From Dechloromonas sp. HYN0024 (GTDB lineage Bacteria; Pseudomonadota; Gammaproteobacteria; Burkholderiales; Rhodocyclaceae), in the NCBI RefSeq assembly GCF_003441615.1, contig NZ_CP031842.1, positions 3,170,001-3,234,000 of the forward strand: 64,000 nt of DNA. Direction: 5' to 3'. Numbering within the stretch: position 1 is the stretch's first letter; every line of letters starts with the position of its first letter. A program made the translations under genes and the position numbers. Below are positions 36,958 through 44,584 of this stretch, in pieces. The notes beneath the pieces were generated by a model. That model had not been told where the DNA came from. It did not search any database and saw nothing but the letters and a program-made list of their open reading frames with translations.

Positions 36958-37978
36958 CAGCGGCAGCAGCCTTGGTCGGCTTGATGACGGTGGTACTGGC
37001 CGCCTCACGAATCTTCGCTTCGATTTCCTGGGCGATTTCCGGGTGCGATTTCAGGAATTCGCGGGAATTGTCCTTGCCCTGGCCGATTTTTTCGCCCTTG
37101 TAGGAATACCAAGCACCCGACTTCTCGACCAACTTGTGGGCAACGCCCATTTCGACGACTTCACCCTGACGCGAAATGCCTTCTCCGTAAAGGATGTCGA
37201 AAATGGCTTCACGGAAGGGTGGGGCGACCTTGTTCTTGACGACCTTGACCTTGGTTTCGCTGCCGATCACTTCATCGCCCTTCTTGATCGCGCCGATACG
37301 GCGGATATCAAGACGGACAGACGCGTAAAACTTGAGCGCATTGCCGCCGGTAGTGGTTTCCGGCGAGCCGAACATGACACCGATCTTCATTCGGATCTGG
37401 TTGATGAAGATGACCAGGGTATTCGTCTTCTTGATGTTGGCGGTCAGCTTGCGCAGAGCCTGGCTCATCAGGCGGGCATGCAGACCAACCATCTGGTCGC
37501 CCATTTCGCCTTCGATTTCGGCACGCGGCGTAAGGGCAGCCACCGAGTCGATGACAATGATGTCCACAGAGCCGGAGCGAACCAGCATATCGGCGATCTC
37601 AAGCGCCTGTTCGCCGGTGTCGGGCTGCGAGATGAGCAGATCGCCGACACTGACGCCGAGCTTCTGGGCATATTGCGGATCGAGCGCGTGTTCGGCGTCG
37701 ATGAAGGCGGCGACGCCACCGAGTTTCTGCATTTCGGCAACGACCTGCAGGCACAGCGTGGTCTTGCCCGAGGATTCCGGACCGTAGATTTCGACGACAC
37801 GGCCACGCGGCAGACCACCGACACCAAGAGCAATGTCCAGACCGAGCGAGCCGGTAGACACCACCTGAATGCCTTCGTCGATTTCGGCATCGCCCATCTT
37901 CATGATGGAGCCTTTGCCGAATTGCTTTTCGATCTGTTGCAGCGCTGCGGCGAGCGCCTTTGCCTTGTTGTCGTCCAT
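36950..37978 (-). CDS. recA: Recombinase RecA
   Basis: 342 residues. Walker A is [10 protein letters not shown] near residue 65, with the conserved [14 protein letters not shown] (L2 neighbourhood) near 192 and the start [20 protein letters not shown]. It drives homologous recombination and LexA self-cleavage in the SOS response. A strong LexA box lies 177-192 bases upstream. That is far for a direct recA operator but no better one is seen. RecX follows with an 8-base overlap. Confidence 0.98.
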   Translation of the reverse strand: MDDNKAKALAAALQQIEKQFGKGSIMKMGDAEIDEGIQVVSTGSLGLDIALGVGGLPRGRVVEIYGPESSGKTTLCLQVVAEMQKLGGVAAFIDAEHALDPQYAQKLGVSVGDLLISQPDTGEQALEIADMLVRSGSVDIIVIDSVAALTPRAEIEGEMGDQMVGLHARLMSQALRKLTANIKKTNTLVIFINQIRMKIGVMFGSPETTTGGNALKFYASVRLDIRRIGAIKKGDEVIGSETKVKVVKNKVAPPFREAIFDILYGEGISRQGEVVEMGVAHKLVEKSGAWYSYKGEKIGQGKDNSREFLKSHPEIAQEIEAKIREAASTTVIKPTKAAAADA

Positions 37979-38154
37979 GGGGTTACCTCGGAAATTTGAG
38001 CGGATTATGGCACAGGGGCCAAAGATGGAATAGAAATTGCTGAGCTTGATCGACTAGCTGACTGCTTCGCAAAGGCAATCGGTCGCCATCAATTTCAGTG
38101 ATCACACGGAAAGGACGAGGTATATTCCCAGCCCGCTCCGTCTTTAATTAGATA

Positions 38155-38170
38155 CTGTGTATAAATACAG
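38155..38170. promoter_or_regulatory. LexA (SOS) box
   Basis: CTGTGTATAAATACAG fits CTGT-N8-ACAG exactly; with the flanking TA on each side it agrees with the 20-base E. coli consensus at 18 positions. It is 11 bases upstream of the ATG of the small exported protein on the plus strand and 177 bases upstream of recA on the minus strand. It probably overlaps the plus-strand promoter (TATAAA lies inside) and may serve recA as well. Confidence 0.88.
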
Positions 38171-38180
38171 TACATTTACC

Positions 38181-38417
38181 ATGGCCGCTTGGCAAGAAAA
38201 TTCTGCATGCAAATCAAGGCATCGCCAGCTGCTGCTGGGTATCGCCCTGACCATCCTTGCCCCTTCGGGCTGGACCAAGCCGGCCCTCTGGTACTGGTGG
38301 GCCAGCCAGCAGACCGAACATCGCGTCTGCGCCCAAAGCTCGCCGGGCGCCGCCTGGTTTCGCGACAGCACCGCGTTCACCGACAGCACCTGCAGCATTC
38401 GGGCAAAGCCATTTTGA
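38181..38417 (+). CDS. Small exported or membrane-anchored protein under a LexA box
   Basis: 78 residues from ATG 38181. A basic stretch (KSRHR) precedes a hydrophobic segment LLLGIALTILAPSGW near residues 20-34, which could be a signal peptide or a membrane anchor. The rest is short, Trp-rich (WYWW), with two cysteines (CAQ and STC) that may form a periplasmic disulfide. The LexA box ends 10 bases before the ATG, so SOS control is very likely. It overlaps the next gene by TTGA. I do not recognise a named family. Confidence 0.7.
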   Translation: MAAWQENSACKSRHRQLLLGIALTILAPSGWTKPALWYWWASQQTEHRVCAQSSPGAAWFRDSTAFTDSTCSIRAKPF

Positions 38418-39067
38418 CTGCCTATCTGCCGCCCCCCAACCTTGGGCTGACGCTGATTCATGTCGACACCGACATCATCGTCGTCGACAAGCCGTCCGGT
38501 CTGCTCTCTGTCCCTGGACGCGGGGAGGGCATGGACGACTGCCTCGCGTCCCGCGTTCAGGCGAGATTTCCCGATGCCCTGATTGCCCATCGCCTGGATA
38601 TGTCGACCTCGGGCCTGCTGGTCCTGGCGCGTGGTGCCGAAATGCACAGGCGGCTTTCAAGGTTTTTCCGGGAACGCCAGATCGACAAGCGTTACCTTGC
38701 CGTCGTCGCCGGGCTGATGGCCGACGATAGGGGCGAGGTTGAGCTGCCGCTCATTTGCGACTGGCCAAACCGCCCCCGGCAAAAGGTCGATTTCGAGATC
38801 GGAAAGCCTTCCCTGACCCGCTTTCGTGTGATCAGCCGCGACCCCGTCGCCAATACGACACGCGTCGAACTGGAGCCAGTGACCGGACGCTCGCACCAAC
38901 TGCGGGTACATCTGGCCTCGCTCGGCCATCCGATTCTCGGCGACGACCTCTATGGCGGCGAGGCAACGGCGCTGGCCGATCGACTGTTGCTGCACGCCAT
39001 GGATCTGGGGCTTTTTCACCCGGCCACCGAAGCCCCCGTGCAATTTCACTCGGACGCTCCCTTTTGA
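38414..39067 (+). CDS. RluA family pseudouridine synthase
   Basis: 217 residues from a TTG at 38414 that overlaps the upstream stop (TTGA). The catalytic Asp is in AHRLDMSTSGLLVLARG near residue 58; other motifs are VDKPSGLLSVPGRG, KRYLAVVAG, and GRSHQLRVHLASLGHPILGD. The short length without an S4 domain matches RluA itself, which modifies 23S rRNA U746 and tRNA U32, but other short family members are possible. Coupling to a LexA-controlled gene would put it partly under SOS control. Confidence 0.9.
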   Translation: MTAYLPPPNLGLTLIHVDTDIIVVDKPSGLLSVPGRGEGMDDCLASRVQARFPDALIAHRLDMSTSGLLVLARGAEMHRRLSRFFRERQIDKRYLAVVAGLMADDRGEVELPLICDWPNRPRQKVDFEIGKPSLTRFRVISRDPVANTTRVELEPVTGRSHQLRVHLASLGHPILGDDLYGGEATALADRLLLHAMDLGLFHPATEAPVQFHSDAPF

Positions 39068-39138
39068 CGCCGAAAATGCAATCAACGACCTTATAATTCC
39101 AGCGTTTTCAAACCCTTGCCTCCGTTGACCACGCGATC

Positions 39139-40686
39139 ATGCTGATCTGGTTCGTCGTTCTCTACCTGCTCGTTTCCATTGGCATTGGCCTCTTTGCCGC
39201 CACCCGCGTGCATAGTGCCAAGGACTTCGCCGTTGCCGGCCGCCACCTGCCGCTACCGGTCGTTACCGCCACCGTTTTCGCCACCTGGTTCGGGGCCGAG
39301 GCCGTTTTCGGTGTCTCCGCCACCTTCGTCAAGGATGGCCTGAGTGGGGTGGTCGCCGACCCGTTCGGCTCGTCGATGTGCCTGATCATCGCCGGGGTTT
39401 TCTTTTCCCGGAAACTCTACAAACTCAATATCCTGACCCTCGGCGACTATTTCCGGCTGCGCTACAACCGCACGGTCGAGGTATTGACCACGCTCTGCAT
39501 CGTCGCCTCGTACCTCGGCTGGGTATCAGCCCAGATCAAGGCCCTTGGCCTCGTTTTCAATGTCGTTACCGGCGGCTACGTCAGCCAGACGGCGGGCATG
39601 ATCCTCGGTGCCGCCATCGTACTGACCTACACCACGTTCGGTGGCATGCTCTCCGTCGCCATCCTCGATTTCGTCCAGATGGGCGTCATCATGGGCGGCA
39701 TGCTGTATATCGGCTACGTCGTCTCCGGCCTGACCGGCGGCGTCGAACTGGTCATCAACCATGCCTCGGCGGCCGGCAAGCTCGACTTTTTCCCGCCGCC
39801 CGATCCCTGGCTGTGGCTCAGTTTCCTGGGTGCCTGGATCACCATGATGCTCGGCTCGATCCCCCAGCAGGACGTCTTCCAGCGCATCACCTCGGCCAGA
39901 AGCCAGAAAATCGCGCTGTGGGGTTCGATTCTTGGTGCCTCGATCTATTTCTGCTTCACCTTCGTGCCGATGTTCATCGCCTACTCGGCCACGCTGATCG
40001 ACCCGGAACTGTTCAACGGCTTGCTGCAGACCGACTCGCAACTGGTTCTCCCGACCCTGGTCCTCCAGCACACCCCGGTCTTCGCCCAGGCCATCTTCTT
40101 CGGCGCCGTGCTCTCGGCCATCATGAGTTGCTCCTCGGCCACCCTGCTGGCCCCCTCGGTGGCCTTTTCGGAAAACATCGTCCGCGGCTTCTACCCGAAC
40201 ATGGGCGACCACCAGTTCCTGCGCGTCATGCGTGGCGCCATCGTGGTATTTGCCGGAATCGTCCTAGGCTTTGCGCTGTACTCCAACGCCAGCATTTTCA
40301 AGATGGTTGAAAACGCCTACAAGATTACCCTGGCCGGTGCCTTCGTGCCGCTTTTCTTCGGCGCCTTCTGGAAGCGGTCGACCACCCAGGGCGCGCTGGC
40401 CGCCATTTTTGGCGGCCTCTCCGCCTGGATCCTGATCGAGGTACTGGTCAGCTTCAGCGGCCAGCCCACTGGCACACCGGATTACGCCTACGCCCTGGTC
40501 GGCATCGGGCAGGCCGTGCCGCCGCAGCTGATCGGGCTGGCCGTCAGCATCATTGGCATGGTCGCCGGATCGCTCCTGCCGCAATGGGTCGGACATAGGC
40601 AAGCTTCTGCCGATGTCCACGATGCACTACGGCATCTGGCGGCAGCAGAAACCCATCACACCAGGGAACATCCGCATCGCCATTAA
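39139..40686 (+). CDS. Sodium:solute symporter family (SSS) transporter
   Basis: 515 residues with about 13 membrane helices. The SSS family pattern is visible in FAVAGRHLPLPVVTATVFAT near residue 32, the Na-site region GGMLSVAILDFVQMGVIM and AIMSCSSATLLAPSVAFSEN. It has a His-rich tail (AETHHTREHPHRH). The substrate is not clear; members carry proline, pantothenate, acetate or sugars. An exact TATAAT lies at 39092-39097, about 40 bases upstream, without a well-placed -35. Confidence 0.92.
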   Translation: MLIWFVVLYLLVSIGIGLFAATRVHSAKDFAVAGRHLPLPVVTATVFATWFGAEAVFGVSATFVKDGLSGVVADPFGSSMCLIIAGVFFSRKLYKLNILTLGDYFRLRYNRTVEVLTTLCIVASYLGWVSAQIKALGLVFNVVTGGYVSQTAGMILGAAIVLTYTTFGGMLSVAILDFVQMGVIMGGMLYIGYVVSGLTGGVELVINHASAAGKLDFFPPPDPWLWLSFLGAWITMMLGSIPQQDVFQRITSARSQKIALWGSILGASIYFCFTFVPMFIAYSATLIDPELFNGLLQTDSQLVLPTLVLQHTPVFAQAIFFGAVLSAIMSCSSATLLAPSVAFSENIVRGFYPNMGDHQFLRVMRGAIVVFAGIVLGFALYSNASIFKMVENAYKITLAGAFVPLFFGAFWKRSTTQGALAAIFGGLSAWILIEVLVSFSGQPTGTPDYAYALVGIGQAVPPQLIGLAVSIIGMVAGSLLPQWVGHRQASADVHDALRHLAAAETHHTREHPHRH

Positions 40687-40771
40687 ATCCGGGGGCACCA
40701 GATTATTCCAAATGCATTTGCTCGGCACTTAAAGTGCTGACAGAAGCACCAATCGCCCCTAGAATCAATTC

Positions 40772-41830
40772 ATGCCCCATCATGGTCGTGGCCCCATTCT
40801 GCTTTCCCGCTACCTGGCGCTGGCCTGGTGCGGGCTGGTCGTCTACGGCAGCCTGCATCCGTTTACCGGCTGGCGGGATACCGGGGTATCTCCGATCGCC
40901 TTTCTTGAAGGTGGCTGGCCGCGCTACTGGACGAGCTTCGACCTCGCCGCCAATGTGGCGGTTTACCTGCCTCTTGGCTTTTTCCTGACCCTGGCGCTAA
41001 GCGGTCTGCCCGGCCGGTGGACCGCGCCGGTGCTCGCCGTGTTACTGAGCGGCAGTGTCAGCTTTGGACTGGAAACGGCACAAACCTGGCTGCCCTCACG
41101 CGTTCCCTCCAACCTCGACCTCGCCTGCAATACGCTGGGGGGACTGCTCGGTGCCCTGTGGGCGCAAGTAGTCGGGCCCCGCGTTTTCGCGCGCATCGCA
41201 CAGCTCGAACATCGCCTGATCGCCCCCATTCCGCACGCTGAACTCGGCCTGACCCTGCTCGGGCTTTGGCTGCTCGTGCCGTTGTCGCCGGAAACCCTGC
41301 TCTTCGGGGCGGGAGACTTGCGACAGATTTTTGGCCTGACCGGTGCCGTTCCCTTTGCCGCCGAAAGTTTCGTCATGATCGAGGCTACCGTCACAGCCCT
41401 CAATACCATCGCGGTTGGTTTGATCGTTCGCATGCTCTGTGCCCGCCTTCTCTTCGCCTACCTGATCGTGCCGCTGTTTTTGCTGCTCTGCCTGCTCATC
41501 AGCACCCTTGCTGCCGCCGTTCTGGTCAGCCCGACCGATGCGCTGGCCTGGCTTACGCCGGGGGCCACGCTCGGACTGGCTGTAGCCAGCGGCATCCTCG
41601 CCGTCGCTGTTGCCCTGCCGGCCACACCACGCCTGATGATCACTGCGCTGGCGCTGATGGCCGGTACGGTTTTGGTCAACATGGCCCCGCCCAACCCCTA
41701 TTCAGCTGCGGCCTTGGCGGCCTGGCGGCAGGGTCACTTCCTCAATTTCAATGGCCTGACCCGAATTACTGGCACCCTGTGGCCCTTCCTGACACTACCC
41801 TTCCTGCTGCTGACGACGCGCCGGGCCTAG
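40772..41830 (+). CDS. VanZ-like family membrane protein
   Basis: 352 residues with about nine membrane segments. The N-terminal third carries the VanZ-like pattern: LVVYGSLHPFTGWRD, NVAVYLPLGFFLTLAL, SFGLETAQTWLPSRVPSNLD and NTLGGLLGALWA. VanZ domains are membrane modules of unknown biochemical role; VanZ gives teicoplanin resistance in enterococci, but proteobacterial homologues are not resistance genes as far as is known. The final 52 bases overlap the start of the P-type ATPase gene. Confidence 0.88.
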   Translation: MPHHGRGPILLSRYLALAWCGLVVYGSLHPFTGWRDTGVSPIAFLEGGWPRYWTSFDLAANVAVYLPLGFFLTLALSGLPGRWTAPVLAVLLSGSVSFGLETAQTWLPSRVPSNLDLACNTLGGLLGALWAQVVGPRVFARIAQLEHRLIAPIPHAELGLTLLGLWLLVPLSPETLLFGAGDLRQIFGLTGAVPFAAESFVMIEATVTALNTIAVGLIVRMLCARLLFAYLIVPLFLLLCLLISTLAAAVLVSPTDALAWLTPGATLGLAVASGILAVAVALPATPRLMITALALMAGTVLVNMAPPNPYSAAALAAWRQGHFLNFNGLTRITGTLWPFLTLPFLLLTTRRA

Positions 41831-44496
41831 CCTGGCATGCCGACACCGCCGACGCCGCTGCCCAGCGGCTGGGGGTCGATGTCGGCCTTGGCCTGAGCGA
41901 CGAAGAGGCGGCAGCTCGCCTGGCCCGACAAGGCCCCAACCACCCGACCGAACACCCTGGCAAACCAGCCTGGCGACGCCTCGCCGGGCAGTTCGTGCAG
42001 CCGCTTGTCGTCGTTCTGATCATCGCCGGCCTGATCACCGCAGCACTCGGCGAAGGACTCGACTCCGGCGTTATTTTCGCCGTCGTCATTGTGAACGCCC
42101 TGATCGGTTACTGGCAGGAAGCCAAGGCCGAAGGTGCGCTGGCCGCCCTGGCGCGCAGCGTCGCCACGCCGGTTACCGTGTGCCGTGGCGGCCACCGCTG
42201 CCAACTCGATGCCAAGCAACTGGTGAACGGTGACATCGTGACGGTCACTGCCGGTGACCGCATTCCGGCCGACCTCCGGCTGTTACAGCAACATGCCCTG
42301 CACATCGACGAATCGATGCTCACCGGGGAGTCTCAGCCTGTCGCCAAGAACGATAGCCCACTCCCTGTCGACACCGTGCTGGCCGACCGCCTGAACATGG
42401 CTTACGCCGGCACCACCGTACTGGCCGGGCAGGGCAGGGGACTGGTCATCGCTACCGGTGACGCCAGCGAAACCGGGCGCATCTCCGGACTGATCGCCGC
42501 AGCCCCCGACTTGGTCACGCCACTAACGCGCAAGATGGCGACCTTTTCGAACTGGCTGCTCAAGGCCATTGGTGCGTTGGCGCTACTCACCTTTGCCGTC
42601 GGTCTGGCCCGTGGCGAATCTGCCTTCGACATGTTCACCGCCGCCGTGGCACTCGCCATCGGGGCCATTCCGGAAGGGCTGCCGGCCGCCGTCACCGTCA
42701 CGCTGGCCATCGGCGTCAACCGCATGGCCAGACGACGGGCCATCATTCGCCACCTGCCGGCGGTTGAAACCCTGGGCAGCACGACCGTCATCTGTTCCGA
42801 CAAGACCGGCACCCTGACCGAAAATGCCATGACCGTGCGTGTCCTGTGGTGCGCCGGGAAAGGCTATGTCATCGATGGCCATGGCTACCAACCGCTTGGC
42901 ACCATCAGCCACGATGCCTTGCCGGCCAGCATCGACGGGACCCTCCGCGACAGCCTGATCGCCGGCGCGCTGTGCAACGACGCATCGCTCCGCCACGAGC
43001 ACGGTCAATGGAAGATCACCGGCGACCCGACTGAAGCGTCACTGCTCGTCGCCGCCCGCAAGGGTGGACTGGAAGAACATACCCTGCGCACCCTGTTGCC
43101 GCGCCTGGATGTCCTGCCCTTCGACGCCAGCCAGCAATTCATGGCAACGGCGCATCGTGCCGACGGCGAAACGGTGGTTTATGTGAAGGGGGCACTTGAA
43201 CGCCTGTTGCCCCTCTGCGTCGAGCAACTGTCAGCACAGGGACAGCCGCTGGCGATTGATCATGCCGCCATCGAAAAAATCGCCCATGCCTATGCCGAGC
43301 AAGGTCTGCGCGTTCTCCTGCTGGCCCGTCGGAATTTCCCCGCCAACCCGGATTTCAAACTGGTTGCAGAAAGCATTCAGGGGCTTTCCCTGATCGGTCT
43401 CGTCGGCATCATCGACCCGCCACGCAAAGCCGCCATTGGCGCCATCCGCAACTGCCATTCGGCCGGCATCCGGGTCAAGATGATTACCGGTGACCACGCC
43501 GTTACGGCCCTCGCCATTGCCCGCCAGATCGGACTCAACGCCGAGCGCGCCCTGACCGGCCGGGAACTGGCCAAACTTGACGCCAGCGCCCTGGCTGAGG
43601 CCGCCCATGCCGTGGACGTCTTCGCCCGCGTCGAGCCGGAACAGAAGCTGCGCCTGGTCCGCGCCCTGCAAGGACGCGGTGAGGTTGTTGCGATGACCGG
43701 CGACGGGGTCAACGATGCCCCGGCCCTGAAGCAGGCCGACATTGGCATTGCCATGGGGCTGGCCGGCACGGAAGTCGCCAAGGAAGCGGCAGCCATGGTC
43801 CTCACCGACGATAATTTTGCCAGCATCGAGGCCGCCGTCGAGGAGGGCCGTGGGGTCTGGGACAACCTCGTCAAATTCATCACATGGACGCTGCCGACCA
43901 ACTTCGGCGAAGGCCTGGTCATCGTTGCTGCCATCCTGTTCGGCGTAACGCTGCCCATCACGCCGCTGCAAATCCTCTGGATCAACATGACCACTGCCGT
44001 GCTGCTCGGCCTGCCTCTCGCCTTTGAGCCGATCGAGCGCAACATCATGCTGCGCGCCCCGCGCCGGCTCGACATGCCGGTTCTCGATGGCCACCTCATC
44101 CGCCGCATTATCCTCGTCTCGGTACTCCTGCTCAGCGGCGCCTTCGGTCTCTTCCTTTATGAGTTGGGGCAGGGCCACACCCTCGCCCAGGCCCGTACGG
44201 TGGCGGTTAACGTTTTCGTCATGGTGCAGATGACCTACCTCTTCAACTGCCGCTCACTGACTCGCGGTTTCTGGGGTCAGGGACTGTTTTCCAATCGCTG
44301 GCTGTGGGCCGGACTGAGTGCCATGCTGGGCCTTCAATTACTGCTGACCTACTGGCCACCGCTCAACGCTGCTTTCCAGACGACACCGATCGGCTGGCAG
44401 GAATGGCTCAATATCAGCCTGTTTGCCCTGCTCAGTTCGCTGATCATCGCCCTCGAAAAATTCCTGACGAGGGATCGCAAACAGCCAGCCACCTAA
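41779..44496 (+). CDS. P-type cation-transporting ATPase (P2-like)
   Basis: About 905 residues if translated from the GTG at 41779. An N-terminal cation-ATPase domain (GLSDEEAAARLARQGPNH) precedes the actuator domain with MLTGES, the ion-site helix PEGLPAAVTVTLAIG near 297, the phosphorylated Asp in CSDKTGTLTEN near 340, and TGDGVNDAPALKQAD near 640. These place it with P2 (Ca/Na-K-like) ATPases. The helix-6 segment reads NMTTAVLLGLPLAFEP, without the Asp common in SERCA. Ion is uncertain. The start is uncertain: no ATG exists near the expected N-terminus and the chosen GTG lies inside the VanZ gene. Confidence 0.9.
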   Translation: MALPDTTLPAADDAPGLAWHADTADAAAQRLGVDVGLGLSDEEAAARLARQGPNHPTEHPGKPAWRRLAGQFVQPLVVVLIIAGLITAALGEGLDSGVIFAVVIVNALIGYWQEAKAEGALAALARSVATPVTVCRGGHRCQLDAKQLVNGDIVTVTAGDRIPADLRLLQQHALHIDESMLTGESQPVAKNDSPLPVDTVLADRLNMAYAGTTVLAGQGRGLVIATGDASETGRISGLIAAAPDLVTPLTRKMATFSNWLLKAIGALALLTFAVGLARGESAFDMFTAAVALAIGAIPEGLPAAVTVTLAIGVNRMARRRAIIRHLPAVETLGSTTVICSDKTGTLTENAMTVRVLWCAGKGYVIDGHGYQPLGTISHDALPASIDGTLRDSLIAGALCNDASLRHEHGQWKITGDPTEASLLVAARKGGLEEHTLRTLLPRLDVLPFDASQQFMATAHRADGETVVYVKGALERLLPLCVEQLSAQGQPLAIDHAAIEKIAHAYAEQGLRVLLLARRNFPANPDFKLVAESIQGLSLIGLVGIIDPPRKAAIGAIRNCHSAGIRVKMITGDHAVTALAIARQIGLNAERALTGRELAKLDASALAEAAHAVDVFARVEPEQKLRLVRALQGRGEVVAMTGDGVNDAPALKQADIGIAMGLAGTEVAKEAAAMVLTDDNFASIEAAVEEGRGVWDNLVKFITWTLPTNFGEGLVIVAAILFGVTLPITPLQILWINMTTAVLLGLPLAFEPIERNIMLRAPRRLDMPVLDGHLIRRIILVSVLLLSGAFGLFLYELGQGHTLAQARTVAVNVFVMVQMTYLFNCRSLTRGFWGQGLFSNRWLWAGLSAMLGLQLLLTYWPPLNAAFQTTPIGWQEWLNISLFALLSSLIIALEKFLTRDRKQPAT

Positions 44497-44534
44497 GCGC
44501 CAAGCCCCTGTCCGCGCTATACGCGAAAACCGAC

Positions 44535-44557
44535 CACGGCAAAAATCGCTTGCCGTG
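44535..44557 (-). terminator. Hairpin between convergent ATPase and chemoreceptor genes
   Basis: CACGGCAA/TTGCCGTG (44535-44542 with 44550-44557) forms an 8-base stem between the two convergent stops. On the minus strand a GTCGGTTTTC tail follows, with only a short T-run, so efficiency is uncertain. Confidence 0.5.
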
Positions 44558-44584
44558 AACCGGTGTCATCAATCAAAAATCACG

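Noticed and set aside
37979-38154. A second LexA box closer to recA
   Set aside because: Only a half site (CTGT without a matching ACAG at the right distance) is seen near 38007-38018.
39378-40310. A 310-codon open frame overlapping the SSS symporter in another frame
   Set aside because: Pro/Arg/His-rich translation without motif; the symporter frame has a convincing membrane pattern.
41266-41778. Longer N-terminus for the P-type ATPase
   Set aside because: The frame is open but lies inside the VanZ-like gene and gives Arg/Pro/His-rich sequence unlike any ATPase.
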